A DNA stretch of 64,000 nucleotides from Mytilus californianus (taxonomy: Eukaryota; Mollusca; Bivalvia; Mytilida; Mytilidae), in contig NW_026262712.1 in NCBI RefSeq assembly GCF_021869535.1, positions 67,302,100 through 67,366,099 of the forward strand. The letters are read 5' to 3'. The notes under the pieces were generated by a model, which was given only the letters and a program-made list of their open reading frames with translations, was not told the DNA's origin and made no database searches. A program made the translations under genes and the position numbers. Positions 1 to 9,227 of this stretch are shown here, one piece after another. Position 1 is the first letter of the stretch. The number at the start of each line of letters is the position of its first letter.

Positions 1-300
1 TACAGATATTTTTTGTCATTATATTTATACATCATCGATTAAAGATAATAGCCAAAATTGCCAAAATTTTGTCAAATTGTCATTAAAGGGCAAAAACTCA
101 TTAAACGACAGTCTTATTTTGGTAAGAATGGATAGTAGGAAATGGTTTTAAAAATAATGGACAATATTTTCGTTTTATCCCCATGTTCTTATTTAAGCCT
201 TGGTGGTTGCGTTCGACACAATTTTATAAACTATATAGCCTAAGGATGAGTGTGGTCTAGTTTGGTTCCAATGGACGCATAGTTTTATGTATACATTATT
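1..300 (+). repeat. Degraded copy of a dispersed bivalve-type repeat
   Basis: Contains, in order, phrases like 'agataatagccaaaattgcc', 'cattaaagggcaaaaactca', 'ccccatgttcttatttaagc' and 'gatgagtgtggtctagtttg'. I recognise this order from memory as a repeat found very widely in mussel genomes. A second degraded copy at 3,600-4,020 shares the same order of phrases. No coding potential is visible. The left end lies outside the window. The family assignment is from memory and would need a repeat-library search. Confidence 0.4.
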
Positions 301-713
301 AGCATGGAGTTAAAATTCAAATATTCTTGCTCTCAAAATGTTTGTCCCTATAGGTGTCAAAATTATGTCAGTTGGATCTAGGATGATAGGAAAGTACACA
401 TGATTAATGTCTGTACTAAAACGTTACTACATTGAAGGTTGGTTGGAGGTAAAAGGTCTCTTCTGTAATTGCTAGGAAAAAACATGATGTTCCTATGGAC
501 TGGTCATTTCTAACATGAAGGGGGTAGGGAGGAAATAAAGGGTGTTCCTTGAAAATTCTGGGAATGAAAAGGGGATATCCACATTTTTAATACTTCAAAT
601 AGATGGGCATCGAAATTTGTTTACATTTTTACAATATAGATTTGAGCAATTTTGTATTTACATGCAAAACTCATAGAAAATTTGATGAATACACTAAATC
701 AGTATCTGGTTAT
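301..713. other. No recognisable feature
   Basis: AT-rich, apparently unique sequence. I see no convincing coding frame, RNA gene or repeat boundary in it. Confidence 0.5.
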
Positions 714-950
714 TCAGCAGGAGTGTCTAACGGTTGATTCAGATGTCATTTCTATATCTCTTGTTTCATCATTTTTAGCTTCAAACTTCATTTCAATATT
801 TGTTTCATATAAGTCAATACCTTCTTCTGTTTGTTTGTTGAAAGGTTTGATGTCTTAGTTCTTGCGGGTTTTCTTGAAGCTTTTCTGATTATACTCTTTT
901 TCATATGTTATAAGTATAATTCTAATAGCTGTTTCCTTACATGATTTATT
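714..950 (-). pseudogene. Coding-like relic, possible decayed 3' exon
   Basis: On the minus strand one frame is open from about 950 down to a TGA at 714-716, broken only by a TAA at 855-857. The last 46 codons give a hydrophilic, acidic and basic tail with residues such as EEGIDLYETNIEMKFEAKND, unlike the usual translation of AT-rich noise. The segment before the internal stop begins with a short hydrophobic stretch (IRIILIT) followed by basic residues, which would suit the end of a membrane protein's cytoplasmic tail. No polypyrimidine tract or clear splice acceptor is seen. I do not recognise a family, and chance is a serious alternative. Confidence 0.2.
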
Positions 951-1220
951 TTAGTTATAAAATTCATAATTGATTTTAGCATATATATATCAATGGTTTA
1001 AGATAATATCTGGGAGTCAATCGTGGCATTTTTAACATGTCTTTTTATGAACAATTTTGCTAATTTCTCCCTACAATAAAAATAAATGTTGAGATCCCAA
1101 TTCCTAGGTTTCAACATATTCTTCCAGGAGAGTATATTTATCTGTAGCTAAAATTGAATTAAGGTGTTGTAAATGTCATTATTTCTTATGAACCAAGAAT
1201 CTTACAATCTGATTGCCTGC
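951..1220. other. No recognisable feature
   Basis: AT-rich sequence with no supported gene or repeat. Confidence 0.4.
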
Positions 1221-1283
1221 CTGATTACCCGGGTGTAAATAACACCCGCCCCAGTTCACCAGGGGATATTTTTTAGCCAAAAT

Positions 1284-1480
1284 TTAAAAAAAAAAAAAAC
1301 TACACAAAAAAAATAATAAAATTTTGACAAAATAAAAAAAAAAAGGCCCAAAAAAAAAAACAAAAAAAAAAACCAATTTGTGTCCAAAATTCTGTAAAAA
1401 ATAATTATTCTTTATGTGTCCAAAATACCCCCCCCCCCCCCCCTTCCCCCCCTCTCAAAATTTATTTTTTCTCAAAAATT
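1284..1480. repeat. Low-complexity A-rich tract and C16 homopolymer
   Basis: Several runs of 8-12 A occur at 1,287-1,371. A run of 16 C follows at 1,428-1,443, then TT and seven more C at 1,446-1,452. The C-run is a candidate i-motif, with G-quadruplex potential on the minus strand. It is also a place where sequencing and assembly commonly slip. Just upstream, at 1,231-1,247, is a short palindrome (gggtgt aaata acaccc). Confidence 0.8.
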
Positions 1481-1642
1481 CCAAAAATTCCAAAAATTAG
1501 AATAATAGGTGACATTTGACAACAATAGCAACAACATTGTTGAAAAAATGTGTAGTGGGAGATGAATTCAATTCTTCAAAAGCATTTTTCAATTTTACAC
1601 CCGAATATAAAAATGAGTAAAGGAACACTTCATAATAAATTC

Positions 1643-1761
1643 GTTATCTTGGTGTAATCAGGGGAGTACGGAATTTCACACCGGTGTTGAAATGCATTCA
1701 GATGTATGGATTTTCAACACCGGTGTAAAATTCAGTACACCCCTGATTACACCAAGATAAC
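1643..1761. mobile_element. 119-bp near-perfect inverted repeat (MITE or foldback type)
   Basis: The left arm starts 'gttatcttggtgtaatcagg' at 1,643 and runs to about 1,692. The right arm runs from about 1,711 to 1,761 and ends 'cctgattacaccaagataac'. The two ~50-bp arms are reverse complements with few differences and are separated by an 18-nt loop, so the whole segment can form one long hairpin. It has no coding capacity. Its size and structure fit a non-autonomous inverted-repeat transposon. I cannot see an unambiguous target duplication. Confidence 0.75.
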
Positions 1762-1994
1762 TAATAGTATTTCAGTTTGACTCATCTTTAATTTCTATCA
1801 GCATGTTGACGTAATGATAGTATCAGTAAATGTTAAGTACATTAGTAGAACCATTGTTTGTTGACATCAGAGTAAGCGTCTAGTACACAATGACCCAAAC
1901 ATCAGTGTAGGCGGTGACTAAACGGTAGGGAAATTTTCTGTTTACAATTTATATATGTCATATATGCAGCAGCCGGGTGACTCTTTAAAAAAAG

Positions 1995-2580
1995 ATCAAT
2001 GTCAGATGACCTCTGTCAGACAACTTCACAGGCACTTGTCTCTGAATTTGTTCCCCCTATATACCTTTTTATATTAAGGTATATAGGGGGGATTTCAGAG
2101 ACAAGGGCCTGTGGACAACATGTACACTATACAATCATTTCATACACCAAATATAGCTGACTTATTACTTTTAGTATCTGAGAAATTGATATAGCCACGA
2201 AAGTTTTACATTGACTAATGATGTCAAAGTCAGATGAACCCTGTCAGATAGAAATGTATCATTCCATACACCATATATACTAGTACTAGTACAATAGTGC
2301 ACACGCTGAAATGTCTCGCCTGCTTTACTGTCCACTGATTTTATGTTGAAAGTCTTAAAGATAAAGGTTTAACTACAAGTACCACATAAGCTTCAAACAT
2401 TTTTAAAGATCCATGATAATGAGGTCAAGGTCAGATAAATACTGTCAGACAGACATGTACACCTTAAAATTATTCTATACACCAAACAGCTGACCTATAA
2501 TTGCTATTAGTATTTGAAAAACTGACAAAAACACAAAAACTTAACATTGACTAATGAACCATGTAAATGAGGTCAAGGAC
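1995..2580 (+). repeat. Degenerate tandem repeats, ~150-200 bp period
   Basis: Diverged copies of one phrase set recur: 'gtcagatgacctctgtcaga' (~2,001), 'gtcagatgaaccctgtcaga' (~2,230) and 'gtcagataaatactgtcaga' (~2,431), each followed by 'catgtacac' or similar, a phrase like 'atacaccaaa' and 'gctgacctat'. From memory, this matches a tandemly organised non-coding repeat common in mussels. The copies are too diverged to give an exact period. The palindrome at 2,027-2,113 lies within the first copy. Confidence 0.5.
2027..2113. mobile_element. 87-bp inverted repeat (hairpin element)
   Basis: The left arm begins 'cacaggcacttgtctctgaa' at 2,027. The right arm ends 'cagagacaagggcctgtg' at 2,113. 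The arms meet around a 7-8 nt AT loop near 2,071-2,076, with 'ccccctatatacc' opposite 'ggtatatagggggg'. The left arm carries about three extra bases. It interrupts a degenerate tandem repeat, so it looks like an insertion of a short foldback element. Confidence 0.7.
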
Positions 2581-2764
2581 AATGGACATATGTATACCTG
2601 CCAACTTTCACGATTTAGGCGTGAACTACGCGATTTTGACCCCTTGTCACGATTGCACGATCGTGATCATGAAAAAAGCTCTAAAACACTTTTTTTTTAA
2701 TTTCTACATGAAAAAAATTATTGTTCCCGATCTGGAAATTGTCCCAAGGGAGACAATCGTGATC

Positions 2765-2839
2765 AGCCAATCAAAGTCTTTGTTTCTCATGGCCACATTA
2801 ATAAGCTAATCAAAATCCTTGTTTCTCGTGATTATTGGG
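2765..2839 (+). repeat. Two copies of a 28-bp direct repeat
   Basis: 'gccaatcaaagtctttgttt' (from ~2,766) and 'gctaatcaaaatccttgttt' (from ~2,813) are diverged copies about 47 bp apart. They lie inside the putative inverted-end element. Confidence 0.55.
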
Positions 2840-3229
2840 CATTGCAAACATGCTAAATTTTGAATTTGTTTGGAAAATTGTGTTGTATTCCTCTGTCTGT
2901 AAGTCAGAATTGTAAAAATCGTGATGATGGCAGATGAATTTTCATCTACAAGAAGGTTCTTACACAGCATAAGAAGAAAAGCATGGCTGATTGACAAAAT
3001 TCAAAGATTCAGTACATGTACTCAACAAACATAATAAATAGTAGCTTATGAACATTACACTTATTGTAACAGATCGTACAGTGTTGGCATTCTTGTAATT
3101 AAACTCCAAATCATTTAAAGTACAATTTACTATCTTTTATTTTTCACAAGGAATCAGATAAATGTCCTTCTTTGTGCATGTTTTTAAATTGGAAATGTCA
3201 ACAATCACTTAATATTCCTACACAGGAAA

Positions 3230-3243
3230 ATATATATATATAT
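3230..3243. repeat. (AT)n microsatellite
   Basis: About seven uninterrupted AT dinucleotides between 'caggaaa' and 'cctgg'. Confidence 0.8.
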
Positions 3244-3599
3244 CCTGGTATTCTAGCTACGTGTTCATCTTTTTTACACAATAATGTAAGTGAAAATTAA
3301 AAGTACTAGAATCATGCAAATAAAAGTAGAAAAATACTTATAAGCTCATCATCAGTATACCATATAAAAAAAAGATATGACACTTTTTCTAGAGTACAAA
3401 ACAGAGCGTGCAAAAAACACCGCAAAAAATTGTAACCTTTGAAATTGTTGTCTCGCACTATAACCCCCATGGGGAATTTTCTAAAGTTAGCAGGTATGAA
3501 TATGACAGAAACTTCGTAACATAAGGTATCTGCATACAAGGTATATGAAGCATCCAGGTCTGTTACCGTCTGAAATATAAAGCTTTATACGAATAGTTT

Positions 3600-4020
3600 A
3601 CATCGCCGCAGCCGCCGGATAGTAATCCCTATGTTATGCGGAAAGTCGCAGGCCAGACAAAAATTGGTAAAAATTGGCATTCAAGGGCAATAACTCCTTT
3701 AAAGAACTGACTGACGATTTCAGTCATTTTGCACTGTTTGTAGATCTTATTTTGCTGATCATTTTCTCTCTATCTATTATAGTTTTCGAAGTGATAGCCA
3801 AAATCCAATTAGGAGTTGTCTGACAACATAAGTAAACAAAAAATGAACAGCAGGTAGAACTTAACGTTCTGAACATTTCTGTCAACATGTTTTACACATG
3901 ATAAAGATGAGTGTGGCAAAGTTTTAATTGATACATGAAAATTTGTAAAAGTTAACTGACCACTGAAGCCATGTGATGAGAATAGCTTAAACTGACCCTT
4001 TGGGCTAGGTTAACTAAAAT
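3600..4020 (+). repeat. Second degraded copy of the dispersed bivalve-type repeat
   Basis: Phrases in order: 'ttcaagggcaataactcctt' (~3,681), 'ctgactgacgatttcagtca', 'gatgagtgtggcaaagtttt', 'ttgtaaaagttaactgacca', 'gtgatgagaatagctt' and 'ccctttgggctaggttaact'. This is the order I recall for a very common repeat of mussel genomes, and the copy at 1-300 covers part of it. Non-coding. Confidence 0.5.
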
Positions 4021-4439
4021 GTTTTTATTGAAATTAGTTTTCTTACTTTTTTATAGAATTTGAATGAATTATGGTTCTTATATATAGTTTCATATATATA
4101 ACATGGCGTTAGAAAAGAACAAAGGGGTGTAGGAAATAACAAATTTAAGTGGTCTTTTTTTTTTATCAACAAAATTATATTCTTTGAATGAATGAATGAT
4201 TAAACTATGAAAATAAATAATAATTATTCTATTATATCAATTTCTTTAAATTTATGAAAAATACATTTTGAGAAATCATTTTGCTTTCATTCACAACCCT
4301 TCGTAATTCCTTTATAAACAATTCATACACATCTAAGCATTTCAATTTTTGCTCTGAAACATAGTATGACTTGTAAATGCAAAAACCTAAAACTGTCAAA
4401 AAATAGTTTAAACCATAATATCCCTAATCTGATATTTTG
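4021..4439. other. No recognisable feature
   Basis: AT-rich spacer with short TA-rich stretches (~4,079-4,101). The last ~60 bp may already belong to the decayed LINE that follows. Confidence 0.4.
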
Positions 4440-4821
4440 TATCCAATGTAAAAAGAAATACACTTATCGGCGAATTTCCAAAAGGGGGGTTAAAATTTGT
4501 TGATTCTGATAGCTATTTTACAGCACTGAAAGCTTCATGGGTTTCCAAATTAATTACAACGGTGAACCAATCTGCCGAACTGGAAGATTATTCTTACCAA
4601 ATATTTCAACAATCTGCGTAAAAATTTTCCTGTTTGTAACATTAATTTAGATAATGTAAAATCACTAAAAGAATTTGAAAAAACACAGGACTTTTATTTG
4701 CAAGTAATTTCAAGTTGGGTGAAAACAGGGGGAGGTTTAACAAAATTTAACGATCATTTTTCAAATATCAGAAAACAGAGTATTTGGGGAAATATAATAC
4801 ATTAAAAATTGCAACAAAAGC

Positions 4822-5004
4822 TTGTTCTTTCAAAACTTGGTAACAAGTGGATTGATATATATTAACGACATACTGGATCGTGAAGGAAAGTTATCAGAGG
4901 TTTTTATTTTAGAAAAATTAAGCAATAAGTCAAATTGGATTGCAGAGTTTAAGATATTAAAATCCTCCATCCCGAAGGAATGGCAGCAATTAAGTTCTGA
5001 TTAA
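4822..5004 (+). pseudogene. LINE ORF2 linker segment (decayed)
   Basis: This frame reads through GLIYINDILDREGKLSEV and ends near KSSIPKEWQQLSS. It matches the pattern 'GL..I.D++...G.......L..K......F..+K..IP..W' found just before the zinc-binding tail of LINE ORF2 proteins. No ATG is needed, because this is an internal part of a longer ancestral frame. The downstream part lies in another frame, so a frameshift falls between 5,004 and 5,048. Confidence 0.6.
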
Positions 5005-5047
5005 AGAAACCTCTATAAAGAGTAAAATCAGTATTTGTAATGATAAA

Positions 5048-5365
5048 TTGAGATGGGGAAATAAACAAATACAAACAAAAGATATCTATAATAAAATGTT
5101 GTATAATAGTTTAGTAAATCAAAAATATACACAGCCAATTGGTATCAATATTTCGACAAGATATTTAAAGTTAGATTACAGGCCACATATGTCATTCGTA
5201 AACGATTTTATATTCAAATTATTAAGAGAGAACAAGATGAAATTGTTTAGATGGAAACTGCAACATTATATTATTCCCACAAAGCAGTGCTATTTAAATG
5301 GAAAATTTCTAAAAATAGTAAAATGTAATTTTTGTAAAACAGAAGAGGAAGATTACTTACATTAA
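5048..5365 (+). pseudogene. LINE ORF2 zinc-binding (zf-RVT) tail, decayed
   Basis: About 105 codons with the layout of the zf-RVT region. FKLLRENKMKLFRWKLQHYI comes first, then a basic linker, then CNFC (C-x2-C), an acidic stretch EEEDY and a histidine. The expected continuation with the next cysteine (TGT at 5,380-5,382) and the FWDKVEF motif lies in another frame after ~5,362, so the reading is broken at the histidine. A further relic, HIVFGYK-like, follows near 5,466-5,485. In LINEs this tail is thought to help nucleic-acid binding. Here it is only a fossil. Confidence 0.65.
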
Positions 5366-5519
5366 TTTTCTTTATTACATGTTCATTTTTAAAAGATTTT
5401 TGGGATAAAGTTGAATTTTACATCTTCTAACAAAACTCAATTTTAAAAACACGATATCAGTAAAACATATAGTATTTGGATACAAAATATAAGTGGTCTT
5501 TGTATGACTTTTTAAAGAG

Positions 5520-6295
5520 AAGGGCCCGGGTTGTGGGAGTTGACAAATGAGCAAGTGGGTTCGAGCTTCATTTTCTTCTGGATTTGAAATCTCCGAATAA
5601 TGTAGTTCCAACCCCCACATATATACGCTGCCCCTCCCGTGATCCACATATAGGAGAAAGGCGAAATTAAAGGGAAAGCTATCCCCTGTCCGTCCTTCAA
5701 GATCTATTACTTCAACTTCTTCTTCTATACGTTATACTTAAAATTATGGAACACCTTCTCACTGGAATAATTTCCGGAATGAGTTATACTTAATCAAGCG
5801 TGTGCTGTTCTTAATCATACGTACTTACCATAAATTACTATTGTTTAATTGGTTATTAGTTTTTCTCTCCATGATCTGCTAAAAATTACTTACCCTTATA
5901 TTTGAATTATCATCTGTTTACCAAATCGTTATTTTACACTTCGTTTTGATTCTTGATCAAGTCGACGGACGTTCTCTGAAAACGAAAGTGAAAAACAAAT
6001 TGTAATTTAAATTCATCTCGAAGACATGTATAGTTGTTGGAAAGTGGTTTAACTAATTCTTTTAATATAACCGTCCGGCTAATTCCTAAATACCTTATCT
6101 TAAATGGTTCACTCATCATTCCTTGGCTATTTTTCTTTGTTTAGGCATGGATATGATATGTTAATTAAGTTTGCTGAAATTTTTATCTGGAATATTTATT
6201 CGAACTTAAGAGAACTAGACAGTGTGATTTTTTTTATTTCTATTGTTAATTATTCTTCAGGGCAATTTTCGATTTGCTCCGTTTGGGGTTGCCCC
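5520..6295. other. No recognisable feature
   Basis: Mixed AT-rich sequence. A tRNA B-box-like string 'gggttcgagctt' occurs near 5,559, but no A-box or cloverleaf accompanies it. No gene can be supported. Confidence 0.4.
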
Positions 6296-6302
6296 GCTAT
6301 TC

Positions 6303-6347
6303 TTTGGTCCGACAACCCATTAGTCCGAAACCCCAATAGTCCGACAC
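6303..6347 (+). repeat. Degenerate ~15-bp minisatellite, three copies
   Basis: 'ttggtccgacaaccc', 'attagtccgaaaccc' and 'caatagtccgacac' are three consecutive variants of one unit. It is too short to say more. Confidence 0.5.
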
Positions 6348-6610
6348 AGGTCGTAATCATATAGAATATTAGACGTGTTAGGAAAGGGATTTAAATACTG
6401 CGCTGATGTTAATTATAATTTCCAACGGTTCGATAGTATAGTGGGAAATTACTGTAATAACGGTACTAGTGAATACTATTGATACGGGTACTTCGTATGT
6501 ACTTCGTATGTACACGTATATATACATATCACGTGATATTGATATTTAGCGGGAATATTTTCCCTTGTTGGTCACTTCTAGCCAAGCATCAGACTGGACA
6601 ACAGTGAAAT

Positions 6611-7288
6611 TTGACGGACCCCGGTTTAGATAATTCCGTTAAGCAAGTAATTGTCCAAGAAGTACAAAATGCAGTATCTGCTTCACAACAAGATACCCTT
6701 AACCAAATCACCGCCTTGATAGATAACAGACTATCCACATTCCAGGGAAATATTCAACAGTCTCAGCGAGATATCAGTCAATCCCAGATGTCCAAGATTG
6801 AAGAGACTTTGTCGGAGAACTATACTTTCCAACGGAAGGGGAACGAAAACCAGTACATACATGAGGTTAAAGTCCTGACGAAGTTGACGGAGGCAAAATC
6901 AAAGTTAGACGGACCAGATTTATCCGTAGAATCCATTCATCAAGCAAGAGACAAGATTGTTGAAGGTATGGCAATTGTAAGAGACAGACAGAAACTCATT
7001 AAACTTGCCGATTCATCCGAATTGGGGTGGAAAGTCGTGAAGGAGTACACAACTAATCCAATTGCCGATGACTCCGAAAATGAAAAGAAGATGATAAGAG
7101 CACAAAATAGAGCTGAACGTAGGAGCAAGTCAGACAAGCTGAAAAAGTCGAAGACAATCAGAAAAGTGCTTTATTCCACCAAAGAGAGAGATCCACCCCC
7201 TACCTGGAGAACAGGGAGATGTTTTAATTGTGGCAATAAGGGCCACTGGGCGAATGATTGTCCTGGAAAGAAAGACAAGTGTATTTAA
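6611..7288 (+). CDS. Gag-like protein with CCHC zinc knuckle (YR retrotransposon)
   Basis: The single longest intact frame of the element, 225 codons. The N-terminal ~90 residues are Gln/Ser-rich and likely helical or coiled coil. A central charged region follows (residues ~95-190; KLIKLADSSELGW and a basic, Arg/Lys-rich stretch). Residues ~204-217 form a perfect C-x2-C-x4-H-x4-C knuckle, CFNCGNKGHWANDC. In retroelements such proteins bind the RNA and build the particle. The frame opens at TTG with a stop two codons upstream. The original ATG may have mutated to TTG here, or translation may have begun by another route. The frame ends shortly after the knuckle, and the polymerase frame follows about 170 bp later. 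The layout is characteristic of Gag proteins of YR retrotransposons. Expression today is doubtful. Confidence 0.8.
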   Translation: MTDPGLDNSVKQVIVQEVQNAVSASQQDTLNQITALIDNRLSTFQGNIQQSQRDISQSQMSKIEETLSENYTFQRKGNENQYIHEVKVLTKLTEAKSKLDGPDLSVESIHQARDKIVEGMAIVRDRQKLIKLADSSELGWKVVKEYTTNPIADDSENEKKMIRAQNRAERRSKSDKLKKSKTIRKVLYSTKERDPPPTWRTGRCFNCGNKGHWANDCPGKKDKCI

Positions 7289-7462
7289 AAATTTTGAATG
7301 TACTAATTTGTATAATAATATGAAAGAATATTATATTGGTCAAGCTGAAAATTCATTCAGTACAAATGTAAACAAATCAGAAGATAAACATACGATAGAA
7401 ATTACTCAATCGAAACCAAGTGTCTACTAGAAGTTGATATACCTGTCTCGCCAGTAGGTAAA

Positions 7463-7906
7463 TTGAGGTCAAAATTACATGAATGGAAAGCTATTACTAC
7501 TAGTACACATATTATTGATGTTATTGAAAACGGTAATAAGTTACCGTTAAAAACGGAACCAGAGGTAAAACATTTAAAAAATAACAGATCATCTTTAAAC
7601 AATGCAAAATTCGTTGTTGAAGAGATTGACAAACTTCTTCAAAAAAGGTGCATTTCTGAGATTTATTCTAAACCAACTGTAGTGAATCCACTTACAGTAG
7701 CATTTAATAAAAATAAACCAAGACTAGTACTTGATTGTAGGCATTTGAATCCACATCTGTTTAAATTTAGGTATAAGTACGAGGATACTAAGATAGCAAG
7801 AGATCTCTTTCAAAAAGGAGATTATTTATTTAGTTTTGATATAAGATCTGCTTACCATCATTTGGAAATCTCAGATATACACAGAACTTTTTTAGGTTTC
7901 GCTTAG
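7463..7906 (+). pseudogene. Reverse transcriptase, N-terminal half (YR retrotransposon)
   Basis: Residues ~50-90 show the fingers region (VVNPLTVAF, then KPRLVLDCRHLNPHL). Motif A follows with FSFDIRSAYHH, its catalytic Asp at codon 7,838-7,840. This order (NPL.V...+.R.VLD.R.+N.+L...FSFD++S.YHH) is the signature of DIRS/Ngaro-group RTs. The frame also extends upstream of 7,463 without an obvious start. It ends at a TAG at 7,904-7,906 just after GFA, where the family normally has a tryptophan, so this stop is a point mutation and not the true end. The next 21 bp continue the RT frame up to the Tc1 insertion at 7,930. Confidence 0.85.
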
Positions 7907-7929
7907 AATTTTGATGGAAATACGAGATA

Positions 7930-7958
7930 TACAGTCCGCCAAAAGTTAAGCACCACCT
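7930..7958 (+). repeat. Tc1-like left terminal inverted repeat
   Basis: 29 bp, identical in reverse complement to 9,525-9,553. Preceded by the target duplication TA at 7,928-7,929. Confidence 0.95.
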
Positions 7959-8348
7959 ATCGATTTTTAAATCATTTAAAAAAATCAGTTAATCCTCGAA
8001 AAAGAGAAAATATTCATATAGCAATTTTGCTAACATATACCATAAACAAACCGTAGACTTAAGTTTGTTCACGTATGCAGGTTCTATGCATTTGAAATTT
8101 GCGTTCATAGAAATAGTGAAAATTACACAAATCAGAAACGGAATTTAAGTTTCACTGTGATTTTATTTTTTTACAACAATTAATCACCCATTATCAATAA
8201 AAGTCTCTACAATTAATCTTTGGTATGTTCGGCAAATTTAATGTCAATATTTGAGTCAATAGGATGTGTAACACCCTCTCTTCCGATACAGTTCCATAAC
8301 ACGAAGTCTCATACTCTGTACAAGCCTTCTGAACTTTAGTTGAGCAAA
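7959..8348. other. Tc1-like element 3' non-coding region
   Basis: About 390 bp between the left TIR and the transposase stop. It is AT-rich, without further inverted repeats that match the other end and without coding potential. Confidence 0.6.
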
Positions 8349-9227
8349 TTAATTCCATTCAGCAACAATTGCGCTTCTTAAATCGCTAAGATTTTGAAAA
8401 GGTGGATCTCTGCGATTGAGATTTCTGCCAATGGCATCCCAGACATGTTCGATAGGGTTCATGTCTAAAGACATGGAAGGCCAAAATATAGTGTCAATGG
8501 CTTCTTGCTCTTTGTACTCTTTGTACTCGGTTACAATCCTTGCCCTGTGTGGTCTAGCATTGTCGTACATGCACAAGGGTCTTGAAGCAAGTGGAGGATT
8601 ATCAAAATGAGGGACTTCAATGTTTCTAAGCACCAAATCCCTTTATGTCTGTCCGTTCATGTTACCCTGCAGAATATGCATACCCACATTACAACAGTAT
8701 GAGAAGAAACCCCATACTGTAACACCACCAGCAACGTATGCAGTCGTTGGGCAAATGTTGTTTTGGTCATAAGCAGTTTTATTTCCACGGCAAACTCGTA
8801 TTCTGCCGTCTTTTGGTCGTAACAGTAACTGACTCTCATTTGACCAATGAACATTTTGCCAGCTTCTCAAGTTCCAGCGTCGATGGTCATTAGCCCTTTG
8901 AAACCTGATTATACGGTGCCTGGCTGTTAGGGCAGGTCTCTTGACAACACGACGTGCTCTTAGGTAGCCTCTATGAAGTCGACGGACCTATGTTCGAGCA
9001 CTAACATGACCACCTTGACGCCAGTAGTGTCTAAGTTGTGGGGCAGGAGTAAATGGGTTGGCTTTAGCGCAACCAATAAGGAGTCCGTCATCACGATCGG
9101 TAGTTAAACGGGGTCTATCATTTACAGTTCCTGTGTCAACATGACGTTGTAAAAATCTGACAATGACGGTGTGTTTAACATTGAAATGGTTACCTATGCA
9201 ACTAGTGCTCCTACCGGCATTTGACAT
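8349..9227 (-). pseudogene. Tc1-like transposase, inactivated
   Basis: One minus-strand frame from ATG at 9,227 to a stop at 8,349-8,351, about 292 codons, against ~340 usual for the family. It is broken by TAG at 8,988-8,990 and TAA at 8,643-8,645. Residues ~5-45 retain part of the N-terminal helix-turn-helix region and the GTVNDRPR signature, but the first ~30 family residues and part of the GRPR hook are missing. The catalytic core follows: HWSNES has Asn (codon 8,838-8,840) where the first catalytic Asp belongs, YDNARPHRA has the second Asp, and MNPIEHVWD has the Glu. Second Asp and Glu are separated by 37 residues and not 34, because of a 9-bp tandem duplication at 8,511-8,528 that repeats Glu-Tyr-Lys. 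The enzyme would cut and paste the element at TA sites. This copy cannot. Confidence 0.9.
8511..8528. repeat. 9-bp tandem duplication within the transposase
   Basis: 'tttgtactc' occurs twice in a row. It adds three residues between the second and third catalytic positions of the transposase and turns DD34E spacing into DD37E spacing. Confidence 0.8.

Larger units (their letters stand above)
2587..3504. mobile_element. Putative non-autonomous element with 22-bp inverted ends
   Basis: 'catatgtatacctgccaact' at 2,587 has its reverse complement, with 3 mismatches over 22 bp, at 3,483-3,504. The phrase 'tatacctgccaacttt' followed by 'cacgattt' resembles, from memory, a repeat end common in molluscs. 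The interior contains a 28-bp direct repeat, an AT microsatellite and no transposase. A 36-codon open frame at 2,924-3,034 exists but is unrecognised. The pairing of ends could be two separate repeats in opposite orientation and not one element. Confidence 0.35.
4440..5510 (+). mobile_element. LINE (non-LTR retrotransposon) 3' fragment, ORF2 C-terminus
   Basis: Only the region after the reverse-transcriptase core remains. From about 4,485 one frame reads a GGLKF motif followed by ALKASWVSKLI, the conserved 'GGL...ALK.SW' block after the RT domain of many LINEs. The next parts are open frames at 4,822-5,004 and 5,048-5,365 and a shifted tail to ~5,505. Frame changes and stops separate the parts, and the 5' part with the RT and endonuclease is absent. 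A clade such as L1-like or CR1-like cannot be fixed from this fragment. The 5' truncation is the usual outcome of LINE insertion. Confidence 0.75.

Noticed and set aside
652..858. 68-codon plus-strand frame
   Set aside because: It does not begin with ATG, is rich in Ser/Ile/Val, and lies opposite the more protein-like minus-strand frame.
2567..2809. 80-codon plus-strand frame over the left end of the inverted-end element
   Set aside because: It runs across a repeat boundary, shows no motif, and starts at a non-ATG codon.
5540..5600. Possible tRNA or tRNA-derived SINE, from a B-box-like string
   Set aside because: No matching A-box, no cloverleaf, and no poly-A or repeated tail.
5375..5700. 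Two minus-strand frames over the LINE tail and following spacer
   Set aside because: They overlap recognisable LINE coding sequence on the other strand and have no family features.
6104..6364. 86-codon plus-strand frame before the Gag
   Set aside because: Its C-terminal part is the translation of a degenerate minisatellite, and the rest is Phe/Ile-rich AT noise.
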